Shown in pieces: positions 1-7,181 of a stretch of DNA of 64,000 nt. Under the pieces are notes generated by a model. It saw nothing but the letters and a program-made list of their open reading frames with translations, was not told the origin of the DNA and ran no database searches. Made by a program: the position numbers and the translations under genes. The first letter of the stretch is position 1; each line of letters opens with the position of its first letter. Source of the stretch: JAFAYN01 sp963733105 (GTDB taxonomy: Bacteria; Gemmatimonadota; Gemmatimonadetes; Longimicrobiales; Longimicrobiaceae); NCBI GenBank assembly GCA_963733105.1, contig CAVTCB010000005.1:186001-250000 (forward strand), given 5' to 3'.

Positions 1-422
1 GGCGCGAGCGGAAAGCCCCCGTACATGCCGGCCCACGTCAGGAACGTAGCGGCGGTGCCGAGCCCCGCGAAGAAGAGGTACTTCCGGCGCCGGCCGACGA
101 GCCGCCGGCCGTACCTCCACGACGCCATCTCACCGGGCAGGGCGTCCCCGACCCGGACCAGCTCGGTGCCGTCGCGGAGGCGGGAGATCCCGATGTTCTC
201 GTGCTGGACGCGCGTCCGGGTGCCGCGGAAGAGGCGCTCCGCTTCCTCGACGGTCTCCCAGCGCTCCTCCAGCGGCGCGAGGTTCCACCGGCCGCACGAG
301 CCGCACACGACCCACAGCCTCCCGAGCGCCGCGTCGAACGCGATCCGGCGCCCGACCGGGAACGCTTCCAGCGCTTCGTTATCCCCGAGCCGTGCGGAGC
401 AGTGGATGCAGTGGCGGTACAT
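1..422 (-). CDS. zinc-ribbon-type hypothetical membrane protein (C-terminus beyond window)
   Basis: Reading leftward from an ATG at 422, the frame stays open to the window edge (at least 140 codons), so the stop lies outside. An AGGTG sits about 8 bases before the ATG. The product begins MYRHCIHC and has a second CGSC about 40 residues later: two CxxC knuckles, as in a zinc ribbon. A basic stretch (RRLVGRRRK) is followed by the start of a hydrophobic helix (YLFFAGLGTAATFLTW), so the protein is probably anchored in the membrane by its C-terminal half. I do not recognise a named family. Confidence 0.6.
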   Translation of the reverse strand, partial: MYRHCIHCSARLGDNEALEAFPVGRRIAFDAALGRLWVVCGSCGRWNLAPLEERWETVEEAERLFRGTRTRVQHENIGISRLRDGTELVRVGDALPGEMASWRYGRRLVGRRRKYLFFAGLGTAATFLTWAGMYGGFPLA

Positions 423-528
423 GGGAGCGCACCTGTGAGACGTGCCCGCGGCGCATCGAAGCTGCACCTGCCCGCACACGGGCGCAAGGATCATGTCCCC
501 GCCGGAGCGGCCGGAGATCCACGCCGAT

Positions 529-965
529 TCAGCCGCGGACGATCCTCCACTCCCGCTCCGGCCGCGGCACGGTCGCGCAGGTCGGCCCTCCGTCCCTCCC
601 CGTGCCCTCGATGCGCACCTCCAGCCGCGCGTCCGGCGTGGCGGCCACCTCCTCGATCAGCTCCCGGGTGATCGTGGTGAGCGGCACCTTGGCCCGCCGG
701 TCCCAGTGGGAGTCCGCCTGCCCCGCGCGGACGCCGGAACTGACGTAGACGAAGCGGTCCCGCAGGGCGTCCCCTGCGCGAACGGGCCGAGGAAGTTGGG
801 CGCGCCGTCGGGGCGCTCGCCGACACGCACCTCGAAGTCGAAGACGAGGACTTCCTCGTCGGCCCTCACCGGCTCGACCAGCTCCGAGCGCCCGCGCTGG
901 AGCGCGAAATGGACGCCGCGCGGGGGCCGGAGCACGATGATTCGGAGCGACAGCTCGCGTTCCAC
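529..965 (-). pseudogene. DUF5990 family protein, frameshifted
   Basis: Translation from a GTG at 965 gives ERELSLRIIVLRPP, then a conserved stretch ending NFLGPFAQG. The frame is then lost. It resumes one base out of phase as DALRDRFVYVSSGVRAGQ and runs to REWRIVRG and a stop at 529. The joined product (about 146 residues) resembles the small DUF5990 family of unknown function. The break is at a run of four C bases (771-774); one extra base would restore the frame. The GTG follows the upstream VOC gene by five bases, with AGGAG overlapping that gene's stop, so the two are probably co-transcribed. A sequencing error is as likely as true decay. Confidence 0.6.
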
Positions 966-970
966 GGGGT

Positions 971-1393
971 CTACTCCTGCACCTGGAAATCCGGGTTCCA
1001 CACCACCTCCCACAGGTGCCCGTCGGGGTCCGCGAAGTAGCCCGCGTACCCTCCCCAGAAGGTGTCGTGCGCCTCCTTCACGATACGGGCTCCAGCGCCG
1101 CGCGCCTCCTCCATCACCGCGTCCACATCCGCCTGGGACGACACGTTGTGCCCGAGCGTGAACTCCGTCGGGGAGGGAGGACCGGCGGGGATGCCGGAGT
1201 CGTACGCGAGGCTGCTCCGCGGCCAGACGGCCAGCTTGAGCCCCGCCTGCAGGTCGAAGAAGGCCACCGCCCCGTGCTCGAGCTCCGTGCCGACGATCCC
1301 CTGCGTCGGGAGGCCGAGGCCGTCCCGGTAGAAGCGGAGCGACCTCTCCAGGTCGTCGACGCCGAGGGTGATCACCGTGACGCGTGGCTTCAT
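971..1393 (-). CDS. VOC family (glyoxalase/bleomycin-resistance fold) protein
   Basis: 140 residues with the paired beta-alpha-beta-beta-beta layout of the vicinal oxygen chelate fold. The N-terminal module starts VTVITLGVDDLERSLRFYRDGLG. The C-terminal module has the typical WGGYAGYFADPDGHLWEVVWNP, whose final Glu is normally a metal ligand. Members include glyoxalases, dioxygenases and drug-binding proteins; the substrate cannot be read from sequence. It is followed at once by the DUF5990 gene. Confidence 0.85.
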   Translation of the reverse strand: MKPRVTVITLGVDDLERSLRFYRDGLGLPTQGIVGTELEHGAVAFFDLQAGLKLAVWPRSSLAYDSGIPAGPPSPTEFTLGHNVSSQADVDAVMEEARGAGARIVKEAHDTFWGGYAGYFADPDGHLWEVVWNPDFQVQE

Positions 1394-1415
1394 GCCCGTG
1401 CTCCGTTGTCCGAAG

Positions 1416-1736
1416 CTACACCGGGGAGGCGAGCTTCAACCCGACGATCCCGGCCACGATGAGCGCGATGCACGCCAGCCGGAGCGCACCGGCCGGCTCG
1501 TGGAAGAGGACCATTCCGAGGATCGCCGTCCCGATCGTCCCGATCCCGGTCCATACCGCGTACGCCGTGCCCAGCGGCAGGGTCCGCAGCGCCACGCCCA
1601 GGAGCGCCATGCTGGCGACCAGCGCGGCCGCCGTCCCGACCGTCGGCCAGAGCCGGGTGAATCCCTCGGTGTACTTGAGGCCGACGGCCCATCCCACCTC
1701 CAGCAGACCCGCGAACAGCAGAATGCCCCACCCCAT
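1416..1736 (-). CDS. sugE: SugE/Gdx-type SMR exporter (guanidinium exporter)
   Basis: 106 residues with four hydrophobic helices, the usual SMR size. The first helix contains the essential Glu in GLLEVGWAVGLKY, followed by GFTRLWP, a pattern typical of the SugE/Gdx branch, which exports guanidinium in exchange for protons; SMR proteins work as antiparallel dimers in the inner membrane. The start is the ATG at 1736, preceded by CGGAGG. The leader carries a guanidine-II riboswitch (1757-1805), which supports Gdx function rather than quaternary-ammonium resistance. A paralogue at 29230-29547 has no such leader. Confidence 0.88.
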   Translation of the reverse strand: MGWGILLFAGLLEVGWAVGLKYTEGFTRLWPTVGTAAALVASMALLGVALRTLPLGTAYAVWTGIGTIGTAILGMVLFHEPAGALRLACIALIVAGIVGLKLASPV

Positions 1737-1756
1737 AGCTCGCCTCCGAGCCTGGT

Positions 1757-1805
1757 GTGGGGCCGTCCCCACGTGCGAATCAGGGGGGCGGGGTCGTCCC
1801 CGCCC
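1757..1805 (-). ncRNA. guanidine-II (mini-ykkC) riboswitch upstream of sugE
   Basis: On the minus strand the leader forms two consecutive perfect hairpins, each closing an ACGR tetraloop. The first (1805-1786) has an 8-bp stem around ACGA. The second (1772-1757) has stem GTGGGG/CCCCAC around ACGG. The linker is 13 bases. Two short GC stems with ACGR loops define the guanidine-II class, which binds one guanidinium per hairpin as a loop-loop dimer. The second hairpin ends 20 bases before the sugE ATG and a few bases before its Shine-Dalgarno, consistent with translational control. Confidence 0.88.
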
Positions 1806-1853
1806 TGTATGTCACGTCCAATTTAAGGCCGGGCAGCGAACACGGCTACCCTC

Positions 1854-3179
1854 CTACGCCGCCGCCGTCCGCCGCCGCGTCCACGACCGCAGCCGCCGGA
1901 GCGCCAGCGCGATCCCGGTCCACACCAGAACCACCCCCGCCAGCGACGCCAGCCCCGCCACCGTCTGCCCCCAGAACCCGGCCACCTCGCCCGTGTGCAG
2001 GTAGCGCATCCAGGAGCGCACCCGGCGCCCGGCGTCGCCGTCCGCGTAGCGCTGCACCTTGCGCACGGCGCCGCTCTCCGCGTCCAGCTCCACCGTGGAG
2101 CGCAGGTCGGGCCGCATGGTGGAGGTGCGGGCGATGGCGAAGGTCACGGCGGCGCCCTCCTCGCGGGGAAGGCGCGCCTGGATGGTCTTCCACCCGGCTT
2201 CCTGCCGCGCGGCGGTCGCGAACAGCCCCTCCAGGTTCGCCACCTTCACCGGCGCGCCTCCCGGGGTCCCACCCTCGGGCCGGGCCCCGCCGCCGCCCTC
2301 CGCCTTGCCGCGCTCCCCGCCCTTCGGCGCGCCCTCGCCCTTCGGGGCCTCACCCTTGCCGCGCTCCTCCGCCTGCGCGGGAGCGCCCGCGAGCCGGTTC
2401 ACCAGCTTCTGCGGCCACTGGTAGGAAAAGAACGTGGCCGACACCACCAGCACCAGCAGCACCGGCGCCGTCCAGAAGCCCGCCACGTGGTGCCAGTTCC
2501 AGTCGCGCGCGCGGCCGTCGCCGCGCAGGCGCGGGAGCGTCACCGCGCGGAAGGCGCGCGCCGTGAGCCGGCGCGGCCACCAGAGGTAGAGCCCCGACAG
2601 CAGGAGGAAAAGGAAGAGCAGGTTGCTCGCCCCGGTGACCATGGTCCCGGTGGGCGAGCGCATCCCCGTCCCGATGGCCATGGAGCGGTGCCAGCGCTGC
2701 ACCTCCGAGAAGAAGGCGCGGAGGCGGGCGTCGTCCCCCAGCACCCGCCCCGTGTACGGGTCCAGGTGGAAGGTGCGGCGGTCCGCCAGCGCCACCATCA
2801 CCGGCGCCGCGGGATCGGACGAGACGGTGGCGGAGGCGGCGCCCGCCCCGCCCGCCGCCGCTTCCGCCCGCGCCAGCAGCGTGTCCAGCGGGAGTCGCGG
2901 CGCTCCGGCGGCGGGCGGCGCGACGGCCCGGCTCCCGGCGGACCACGCCAGCATCTGCTTCTCGTAGGTGAGCAGCACTCCCGTGGCCGACATCACCAGG
3001 ATCACCACCCCGGCGGTGACCCCGGCCGCCAGGTGGCACCAGAACAGCACCCGGCGGAGCGCCCTCCAGGCGTGTAGGAAGCCGCCGCCCTGCGGAGCGC
3101 GCGGGGCGGCGGGCCGGCGCGGCGCGCGCGGGGGACGGGTGGCGGAAGGGGCGGAAGACGGTGCGCTCACGTCGGGCAT
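1854..3179 (-). CDS. PepSY-domain inner-membrane protein (iron-uptake type)
   Basis: 441 residues. After a Pro/Ala-rich cytoplasmic tail, a first membrane helix begins RRVLFWCHLAAGVTAGVVILVMSATGVLLTYEKQ, the start of PepSY-associated membrane proteins. PepSY-like periplasmic segments follow (LDPYTGRVLGDD..., VELDAESGAVRKV...). Further helices include SNLLFLFLLLSGLYLWWP and VAGLASLAGVVLVWTG. Between them lies a low-complexity Gly/Glu/Lys-rich loop. Relatives often sit beside siderophore receptors or act as ferric reductases; here there is no receptor nearby, but a Fur-like palindrome lies just upstream. No Shine-Dalgarno is visible before the ATG. Confidence 0.82.
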   Translation of the reverse strand: MPDVSAPSSAPSATRPPRAPRRPAAPRAPQGGGFLHAWRALRRVLFWCHLAAGVTAGVVILVMSATGVLLTYEKQMLAWSAGSRAVAPPAAGAPRLPLDTLLARAEAAAGGAGAASATVSSDPAAPVMVALADRRTFHLDPYTGRVLGDDARLRAFFSEVQRWHRSMAIGTGMRSPTGTMVTGASNLLFLFLLLSGLYLWWPRRLTARAFRAVTLPRLRGDGRARDWNWHHVAGFWTAPVLLVLVVSATFFSYQWPQKLVNRLAGAPAQAEERGKGEAPKGEGAPKGGERGKAEGGGGARPEGGTPGGAPVKVANLEGLFATAARQEAGWKTIQARLPREEGAAVTFAIARTSTMRPDLRSTVELDAESGAVRKVQRYADGDAGRRVRSWMRYLHTGEVAGFWGQTVAGLASLAGVVLVWTGIALALRRLRSWTRRRTAAA

Positions 3180-3207
3180 CGGCCGTACAGGAGGAGGTGG
3201 TGTTTAG

Positions 3208-3224
3208 TTGAGACCGGTTCTCAA
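3208..3224. promoter_or_regulatory. Fur-like inverted repeat upstream of the PepSY gene
   Basis: TTGAGACCGGTTCTCAA is a 17-bp palindrome (7-1-7 arrangement, one mismatched pair) 29 bases upstream of the PepSY gene start. It resembles TGAGAA-type Fur boxes known in proteobacteria. Its position next to an iron-type membrane protein makes Fur-family control likely, but this is inference. Confidence 0.5.
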
Positions 3225-3330
3225 TCGCGGCGGGAAGCTAACCACCCCCTCCGGGGCGCCGCAAGTCCGCGAACGCGAGGAGGCCCGCCGGCGTGCGGCG
3301 GGCCCCCCGGTGTCGTACGGCGGCGGGCGC

Positions 3331-4569
3331 TCAGCCGCCGCGCGCCGCGGACCTTTCCCAGTCCCCCAGGTGCCCCACCAGGTAGTCGATCCCGAACACG
3401 TGCCGTGTCCGGTCGTCGTCGCGCCGGAACACCACCTGCGACCAGCCGCGCATCCCCGTGGGGGTGTAGCGCTTCCCGGACATCCACAGCTTCTGCCCCG
3501 AGATGGCGCGGATCAGCACCCGCTCGTAGCGCGACCGGCTCAGCTCGTGCTCCGGGAACAGCTCGTCCCAGGTGCAGAGCCGCCCCACGTGCTCGTACTC
3601 CGGCGGGCGCTCGTCCAGGTCCAGGAGCGAGGGGGCGCGCCCCCGCATCACCGAGCCGATCAGCCGGAAGGTCCAGGGGTCGGAGATCCGCCGGATGGGG
3701 CGCCAGAAGTGCCGCACGGTGAGCCCCGCCATGGAGCGCAGGCTCAGCGTCCGGCCGTCGGTGGTCTCCCACACCGGCTCGTCCGGGTCCGTCTTGAAGG
3801 GGTCGCGGGGGAAGCACACGTTCTTGGCCAGCCACCCCTTGCGCGAGGTGTGCGGGATGGGCTTGAAGCCCCGCAGCACGGGGAGGTCGGTGCGCTCCAG
3901 CGCCTCCAGCTCGAAGGTGGGCCAGGTCATCACCTCGCGGACGATCCCCGCGATCAGCGTCCCCGTGGCGATCATCAGCGAGGCGCTGGGGGTGAAGTCG
4001 GCGGTGATCTCGATGCGGTCGCCGCGCGGGCGCACCCCGATCCCGGTGGACTCCCGGTTGGCGGCCAGCATCATCACCGGGACGGGGAGGACGTAGCTGA
4101 GCAGGAGCGCCAGCTTCTCCACGGTGCGGCCGGGTCCCTGCTGGTGCGCGGGGACCTCGAAGGACACGTTGTAGTGGGTGCTGAACCCCACCAGGTTCAC
4201 CTCGTGCCCGGTGCGCCGCTCCCAGGCGTCCAGCTCGTGGCGGAGGAAGAGGATCCCCTCCCAGAGCGAGCGCCCCGCGCGCGCCGCGCACCCCCGCGCG
4301 ATCTCGATGACGGGGGTGGCGACCTCGATCACCCCCGTGTCGAAGTACACCGCGCCGCCCGTGGGGAGGTGGTACGAGGTGCCCTTGCGGTGCATCAGGT
4401 CGCCGCGGATGAAGGTGCGCGGGGAGCCGAACACGTCCTCGGGCTTCACCGCGAGGCCGTCCACCACCACGCTGAACTCCGCTTCCATCCCGATCGCGGC
4501 CAGCTCCAGCTTGGCCTGGGTGGCGCGCTCTTCCTTGCTCGTGCCGAGCTTCTTGTTATCGCTGTTCAT
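3331..4569 (-). CDS. putative carboxylate-amine ligase (GCS/amidoligase-like)
   Basis: 412 residues, cytoplasmic. The N-terminal GMEAEFSVVVDG and FDTGVIEVATPVIEIARG resemble the acidic metal/ATP-binding strands of the glutamine-synthetase/glutamate-cysteine ligase fold. A later GFSTHYNVSFEV sits where such enzymes have a His-containing strand, and GIGVRPRGDRIEITADFTPS could supply the phosphate-binding Arg. This is motif-level similarity only; the substrate is unknown. It is last in a three-gene set: its start overlaps the M15-like gene by 14 bp. Co-occurrence with two wall- or peptide-directed proteins suggests a role in making or modifying a small peptide or muropeptide. Confidence 0.5.
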   Translation of the reverse strand: MNSDNKKLGTSKEERATQAKLELAAIGMEAEFSVVVDGLAVKPEDVFGSPRTFIRGDLMHRKGTSYHLPTGGAVYFDTGVIEVATPVIEIARGCAARAGRSLWEGILFLRHELDAWERRTGHEVNLVGFSTHYNVSFEVPAHQQGPGRTVEKLALLLSYVLPVPVMMLAANRESTGIGVRPRGDRIEITADFTPSASLMIATGTLIAGIVREVMTWPTFELEALERTDLPVLRGFKPIPHTSRKGWLAKNVCFPRDPFKTDPDEPVWETTDGRTLSLRSMAGLTVRHFWRPIRRISDPWTFRLIGSVMRGRAPSLLDLDERPPEYEHVGRLCTWDELFPEHELSRSRYERVLIRAISGQKLWMSGKRYTPTGMRGWSQVVFRRDDDRTRHVFGIDYLVGHLGDWERSAARGG

Positions 4570-5179
4570 CGTTCTCGGGCTCGCCCGGCGTGTCGTTGGG
4601 CACGAACAGGGTGTACCCCAGGTCCAGGTGCACGTGGTCGTCCGCGTACCCCGGGCCGTGGCCGTAGGGGGCGGCGCGCGCGGCGGGCGCCACCTTGCGG
4701 GCCAGCCGGTTGATGCGCTGGATGTCTCCCTGGTCGTCCAGGTGCTCGTCGCCCACGCGGTAGATGTTCACCGCGGTCCCCCAGCAGTGCGGCGAGGCGT
4801 AGGTGCTCAGCCCGTGCGAGGGGGAGCGGTACCCGCCGTTGGCGGCCACGTGGATGAGCGTCTTCACCTCGGCGCGGAGCAGCTCGAGCTGCCATGCGAT
4901 CAGGGTGACGGCGCAGGGGACGTAGCGCGGCCAGGCGGTGCGCAGCAGCTCGTGCTCGCGCACGTCCACGTTGAGGAACTCCCACACGGCGAAGTTCTCG
5001 GAGAGGTGCGTCTCCACGGCCTCCTCCCACGAGGGGATCTCGAAGAAGAAGCGGGGGAGGCGGCGCGCGCGCCCCTTGCGGTCCTCCAGGAGCTCGCCGG
5101 GGCGCAGCACCCTGCGGTACTCCTCGTCCAGCCTGAGCCCGTCCACCACCTTGAGGGGGAAAGCGGCCTGGTCAGTCAT
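4556..5179 (-). CDS. M15A-like peptidase-fold protein, probably altered metal site
   Basis: 207 residues without a signal peptide. The C-terminal half shows the M15A (D-Ala-D-Ala carboxypeptidase-like) signature: GGYRSPSHG (residues ~115-123), then SPHCWGTAVNIY (129-140), then DDHVHLDLGY (181-189). In active members the second motif is HxxGxAxD, giving His and Asp zinc ligands. Here the Asp is Asn138, while His131 and His184 remain. It may therefore bind metal poorly or act as a binding protein. It overlaps both neighbours (8 bp and 14 bp), implying translational coupling. Confidence 0.65.
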   Translation of the reverse strand: MTDQAAFPLKVVDGLRLDEEYRRVLRPGELLEDRKGRARRLPRFFFEIPSWEEAVETHLSENFAVWEFLNVDVREHELLRTAWPRYVPCAVTLIAWQLELLRAEVKTLIHVAANGGYRSPSHGLSTYASPHCWGTAVNIYRVGDEHLDDQGDIQRINRLARKVAPAARAAPYGHGPGYADDHVHLDLGYTLFVPNDTPGEPENDEQR

Positions 5180-6026
5180 CGATGGCCTCCCCCTTCACCA
5201 GGTGCCGGTAGACTTCGCGGGAGACGCTGGCGATGGTCTCGCTGCGCCCGGAGCCGTCGGGCTCCCACTCGGTGAGGATCACCAGGACGTAGGGCTTGCG
5301 GCCGGGGAGGTAGACGATCCCCACGTCGTGCGCGACGGTGGAGATCTCCCCGGTCTTGTTGGCTACCTTGGCCCCCTGGGGGAGCCCCGCGGGGATGCCG
5401 CGCCGGAACTCCTGCTCGTTGAGGATCTCCAGCATCTTGGCGGAGGCTTCCACGGAAAAGGCGGTGCCGTCCACGATCTTGCGGAGCAGCTCGGTCATCC
5501 CGCCGGCGGTGACCCGGTTGTTGAGCCCCTTGTCGAAGGCGCGCTCGTCCTCCACCCCGCGCCGCACCTCGATCCCCTCCAGCTTGAGCTCGGTCAGCAG
5601 CTCCTGCATCCGGTCGATCCCCACCAGCTCCATGAGGAGGTTGGTGGCGAGGTTGCTGCTGGTGACGATCATGTGGAAGGCGAGCTGCTCGATCTTGAGC
5701 GTCCTCCCGATGGCCTGGTGGACCTCGGAGTTGGCGTCGCGCCCGGAGTCCACGCGGAACGGCTCGCCGTCGGCGACGCTGTGGAAGCGGTTGCGCACGT
5801 GCAGCCTCGACTCCAGCGAGAAGGCCCCCCGGTCGACGGCGCCGAGGACGCCGGCCAGGATGGGAACCTTGATGGTGCTGGCCGCGTGGAACCAGCGGTC
5901 GCCGTGATAGCTCCAGGAGATGCGGCTCTCGTAGTCGTAGAAGGAGACCGCGAGCGCGCTGGCTCCTGCGTTCTCGCCGATCCGAACGACCTCTTTCTCC
6001 AGACTTTCCAGGTCCCTCGATGCCAT
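5172..6026 (-). CDS. class A beta-lactamase-like serine hydrolase
   Basis: 284 residues from the ATG at 6026. It carries the penicillin-recognising serine hydrolase motifs: SxxK as S50-TI-K53, SSN at 123-125 (in place of SDN), and KTG at 224-226 in VANKTGEIS. The Glu166 equivalent cannot be placed without alignment. There is no evident signal peptide from this start, unusual for a beta-lactamase, so a cytoplasmic amidase/peptidase role or an upstream start is possible. It is first in the three-gene coupled set and is transcribed divergently from the DsbA-like gene. Confidence 0.75.
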   Translation of the reverse strand: MASRDLESLEKEVVRIGENAGASALAVSFYDYESRISWSYHGDRWFHAASTIKVPILAGVLGAVDRGAFSLESRLHVRNRFHSVADGEPFRVDSGRDANSEVHQAIGRTLKIEQLAFHMIVTSSNLATNLLMELVGIDRMQELLTELKLEGIEVRRGVEDERAFDKGLNNRVTAGGMTELLRKIVDGTAFSVEASAKMLEILNEQEFRRGIPAGLPQGAKVANKTGEISTVAHDVGIVYLPGRKPYVLVILTEWEPDGSGRSETIASVSREVYRHLVKGEAIDD

Positions 6027-6188
6027 TGGGTCGTGAGCGGGATGGGCCCGTACTGACGGAGCCGCGAAAGAGGTGCCGGGCGCGCCCCTCCGCGGGAACG
6101 CCTGCCGTTGTGCAGGTTTGACGCCAGCGCGGCGCTCCCGCGCGCGCGCCCGGCTCGCGTCTGCGTGGCGAAAACGCCGGGAATGCAT

Positions 6189-6194
6189 TAATCT
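6189..6194 (+). promoter_or_regulatory. candidate -10 element of the DsbA-like gene
   Basis: TAATCT stands out as a short AT island in a very GC-rich 215-bp divergent region, 47 bases before the start at 6241. It matches the TAnnTT-like pattern seen ahead of several other genes here. No convincing -35 is visible. Confidence 0.3.
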
Positions 6195-6240
6195 GTCCGA
6201 GAATGTGCGGCTCCTTCCCCCCAGTTTCCCCCGCCCGACG

Positions 6241-6936
6241 ATGAAAGAGACGCTGCTGAACGTCGCCACGGTGGTCCTCACGCTCTGCGCCCTGGTGGTG
6301 ACGGGGCTGGTGGTCCGCCGCGAGTTCTTCCCCCAGGCGGCCCCCGGCGGGCCGGAGCCCCCCCGCGCGGTGTCGGACTGGCGGGGCTACGCCTCGGCGG
6401 GGCACCGCATCGGTCCGGCGAACGCTCCGCTGACGGTGGTGGCGTTCTCGGACTTCCAGTGCCCGTTCTGCGGGGTTCTGGCGAAGAACCTGGCGGAGCT
6501 GCGCCGCAAGCACCCGGGGGACGTGGCGGTGGTCTTCCGCCACTACCCCTTGGGAAACCACCCGCACGCGGTGGCGGCGGCGCGGGCCAGCGACTGCGCG
6601 GCGGAGCAGGGACGCTTCGAGGCGTTCCACGACTCGGTGTTCTTCCGGCAGGACTCCATCGGCAACGTGCCGTGGACGCGCTTCGCCGCGCTGGCGGAGG
6701 TGCCAGACACCGCGGCGTTCGCGCGCTGCGCCGCCGCGCCCGGCCCGGTCGCCACGGTGGCCCGCGACACGGTGGCGGCGCGCGGGCTGGAGGTGAGCGG
6801 CACGCCCACCCTCCTGCTCAACGACATGCGCTACGTGGGCGCGCTCCCGCTCGACTCCCTGGAGGCGCACGTCCGCCGCGCCAAGGCCGCCGGCGGTGCT
6901 CGCAGGTCTGCCGGGGGAGGCGCCGGGGCGCGCTGA
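6241..6936 (+). CDS. membrane-anchored DsbA-like thioredoxin-fold protein
   Basis: 231 residues. An N-terminal helix (LLNVATVVLTLCALVVTGLVV) anchors it in the membrane with the rest outside. The thioredoxin-fold domain has the redox motif CPFC in FSDFQCPFCGVLAKNL and the cis-Pro loop VSGTPTLLLND, as in DsbA/DSBA-like proteins that take substrates such as HPVAAARAS-type homologues in secreted-protein maturation. Two further Cys (DCAAEQ, ARCAAA) lie in the helical insertion. The start at 6241 is chosen because it places the helix at the N-terminus. It probably oxidises or reduces exported proteins; the partner is unknown. Confidence 0.85.
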   Translation: MKETLLNVATVVLTLCALVVTGLVVRREFFPQAAPGGPEPPRAVSDWRGYASAGHRIGPANAPLTVVAFSDFQCPFCGVLAKNLAELRRKHPGDVAVVFRHYPLGNHPHAVAAARASDCAAEQGRFEAFHDSVFFRQDSIGNVPWTRFAALAEVPDTAAFARCAAAPGPVATVARDTVAARGLEVSGTPTLLLNDMRYVGALPLDSLEAHVRRAKAAGGARRSAGGGAGAR

Positions 6937-6952
6937 CGCCTCGGCTGCGTCG

Positions 6953-7056
6953 CGCATAGGTCGTCGGCGGGGCGCTCCCTCCGGAATCCGCCAACTCGCT
7001 TCGCTCAAACAGTGCGGATTCCTCCGGGAGCACCCCACCTCCTCCCGGTCGGCATC
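6953..7056. repeat. family B hairpin repeat, copy 1
   Basis: A long imperfect inverted repeat with arms starting GGCGCTCCCTCCGGAATCC and ending GGATTCCTCCGGGAGC, around a ~22-base loop. Two related copies are at 45888-45990 and 54905-55016. The arms differ in sequence from copy 2 (ATCCGC here, AAAGCGAG there) but remain self-complementary. It lies between the convergent DsbA-like and ispG genes and next to a partial family A element. Confidence 0.75.
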
Positions 7057-7066
7057 CACGGACAAC

Positions 7067-7105
7067 GACATGGGGGACCGGAGCATCGCTCCGATCCCCC
7101 ATGTC
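7067..7105. terminator. 39-bp near-perfect hairpin between convergent genes
   Basis: GACATGGGGGA and TCCCCCATGTC flank an inner CGGAGC/GCTCCG stem with a 3-base loop. No U-run follows on either strand, so it may be a bidirectional stabilising or termination hairpin between the DsbA-like gene and ispG. Confidence 0.5.
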
Positions 7106-7174
7106 GCTCTGTTACCTCTCGCGCAGAGCCCCGCGCGAAGCCCGGCCCCCCGCCAGGGGGGACACGCCCAAGCC
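7104..7174 (-). repeat. family A structured repeat, copy 1 (partial)
   Basis: In the minus-strand sense it starts 7 bases after the ispG stop. The first stem (CCCCCC-TGGC-GGGGGG) and the base of the second stem (GCTCTG/CAGAGC) are retained; the distal hairpins are absent or replaced by the 7067-7105 hairpin. See the family A finding for the full description. Confidence 0.6.
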
Positions 7175-7181
7175 AGCCGTT

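Noticed and set aside
7067..7105. Operator for ispG
   Set aside because: The palindrome is at the 3' end of ispG, between convergent genes, so a termination or stabilising role fits better.
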